From: an uncultured Eubacteriales bacterium | Lineage (GTDB): Bacteria; Bacillota; Clostridia; Oscillospirales; Acutalibacteraceae | Assembly: GCA_934444895.1 (NCBI GenBank) | Contig: CAKSDA010000096.1 | Span: 1 to 5,744, forward strand | Reading direction: 5' to 3' | Length of the DNA: 5,744 nt | In this document: piece by piece, positions 4,701-5,744 of the stretch | Position numbering within the stretch: the stretch's first letter is position 1 | How the letters are laid out: every line of letters begins with the position of its first letter | Made by a program: the position numbers and the translations under genes | Notes under the pieces: model-generated | Told to the model about the DNA's origin: nothing | The model's input: the letters and a program-made list of their open reading frames with translations, nothing else | The model's database searches: none

Positions 4701-5744
4701 CTAATCTTCACCTGAATATAAACTTGCCAGTTGTTCCATTTCTTCTTGCTTTTTTCTGCGGCGCTTTTTTATGCGCTTTATTAAACATAAGGTTATAAAA
4801 ATGACTGCAATGCAAAGAAAGATCCCTATAATAATTGCTCTTAGCATATTGTCTACCTTTGTTTTTGATTTAATTACATCCTCAAACCGTTCAATTTTGG
4901 CTTTGTCATAATCACTTAGCTTATTGTATCTTGAAACTATATTGTCTATGTTCTTTTTATCCTTTATTGAAAGTTTTTCAAATGGATACAACTTGTTTTT
5001 TATGTCCGAATTAATACTGTCTATTTCAGCTTGTATTTTGTCAATTTTCTCTTTTGCGGCGAAAAGCTTTTTATAATATATCTCTTTTCCTTCAAAATGC
5101 TTCGATTTTGAAACCTTATCCAACAGAGTTGTAACAAGTGCGTACTGCTGTGTTGTAAGATTAGTAGGAAGGTTGTCCACCGATTTACGGTCCGAATCTG
5201 AAAAATATATCAACTCATTTTCATTGCTTGAATCTTCAGCACTCTTGTAAACGGTTGTGTTTTTCTCAATGTACGCAATATCAATTCCCAATTTCTTTGC
5301 AATGTTTGACAAAGCTCTGTAATTATATACATAGCTGCGCTCATCTTCAGGAATTGAATAAAAATCCTTAAGAAGTTTGCAGATTTCAGACTTTTTAGAT
5401 TTTGTGGTTTGCTTTGCAATTTTAAAGCTTAAATTTTCTATACGCTTTTTAAGCGCAGCGCTTTGCTCCGGACGAAAATCGTAAAGGGTTCTCATTCCTT
5501 TTTCCCTGCGATATATGGCAGCCATTGTGTAAAGGGTTTGCTCGCCTGCCATAGTGTTCGATTTACCGGGCTTAGAGGAGGGGTTTTCAGAACTGTATGT
5601 ATATGAATGGGCAAAGCCTCCGTCCGCAATGCGATAACGAAGAATTCCGTCCAAAAGAGTTTTACCGTTTTTAATGAACCGTTTGTCTGTAAGTGGATCT
5701 ATTCCCAAAGCACAAAGCGCAACTGTGACCTGATCGGTACTTTC
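4701..5744 (-). CDS. Toroid-domain (prenyltransferase/squalene-cyclase-like) surface protein, C-terminal fragment
   Basis: The frame is open through the right edge, so these 347 residues are the C-terminal end of a longer protein. Numbering from the edge, residues 1 to about 90 look like the last repeats of an alpha6/alpha6 toroid. The markers are ESTDQVTVALCALGIDP (1-17), RIADGGFAH (38-46) and a helix with EQTLYTMAAIYR (68-79). This fold is shared by squalene cyclases, prenyltransferases and the N-terminal domain of intrinsic factor and transcobalamin. Residues about 92-300 are a charged, Lys/Glu-rich, mostly helical stalk. A membrane helix follows (about 302-322, AIIIGIFLCIAVIFITLCLI), then a basic tail KRIKKRRRKK and a short acidic end. 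The toroid should thus sit outside the cell on a C-terminally anchored stalk. The visible domain is too short to judge enzymatic motifs; a ligand-binding rather than catalytic role is inferred from the DUF4430 and ECF neighbours. Confidence 0.75.
   Translation of the reverse strand, partial: ESTDQVTVALCALGIDPLTDKRFIKNGKTLLDGILRYRIADGGFAHSYTYSSENPSSKPGKSNTMAGEQTLYTMAAIYRREKGMRTLYDFRPEQSAALKKRIENLSFKIAKQTTKSKKSEICKLLKDFYSIPEDERSYVYNYRALSNIAKKLGIDIAYIEKNTTVYKSAEDSSNENELIYFSDSDRKSVDNLPTNLTTQQYALVTTLLDKVSKSKHFEGKEIYYKKLFAAKEKIDKIQAEIDSINSDIKNKLYPFEKLSIKDKKNIDNIVSRYNKLSDYDKAKIERFEDVIKSKTKVDNMLRAIIIGIFLCIAVIFITLCLIKRIKKRRRKKQEEMEQLASLYSGED

Overview
This AT-rich window (many A/T-only stretches between genes) encodes everything on the minus strand. 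Strong GGAGG-type ribosome sites, ECF-type transport genes and a putP-like symporter suggest a low-to-moderate GC Gram-positive bacterium, most likely a Clostridia-class Firmicute. That placement is inference from gene content and style, with no ribosomal marker in view.

In the direction of transcription (right to left), the window opens inside a gene whose product has the end of a squalene-cyclase/prenyltransferase-like alpha-toroid, then a long charged helical stalk, a C-terminal membrane helix and a basic tail (5744-4701). After an AT-rich gap of about 200 bp comes a tight four-gene run. It encodes a membrane-anchored DUF4430 protein (transcobalamin C-terminal-like beta domain, 4495-3941), an EcfT transmembrane coupling protein (3944-3063), a two-domain ECF ATPase (3090-1327) and an integral-membrane substrate-binding (S) component (1330-656). 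These four genes overlap one another by 4, 28 and 4 bp, which points to translational coupling and one transporter.

The main interpretation concerns the two surface proteins. Animal intrinsic factor and transcobalamin consist of an alpha6/alpha6 toroid domain followed by a beta domain related to DUF4430. Here the toroid-like part and the beta-like part are separate, separately anchored surface proteins next to a complete, dedicated ECF importer. The simplest reading is a two-piece extracellular capture device that hands a cobalamin-like compound to the ECF S component. Cobalamin specificity is inferred from family relationships; no cobalamin riboswitch or B12 gene is visible in the window.

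Downstream of the S component is a 448-bp stretch without a convincing gene (208-655). It holds a 33-bp direct repeat with a 74-bp period, several inverted repeats and a long hairpin that may terminate the ECF transcript. It looks like a structured intergenic repeat element. The left edge (207-1) carries the first 69 codons of a sodium/proline-symporter-like gene with its own ribosome site, probably a separate transcription unit.
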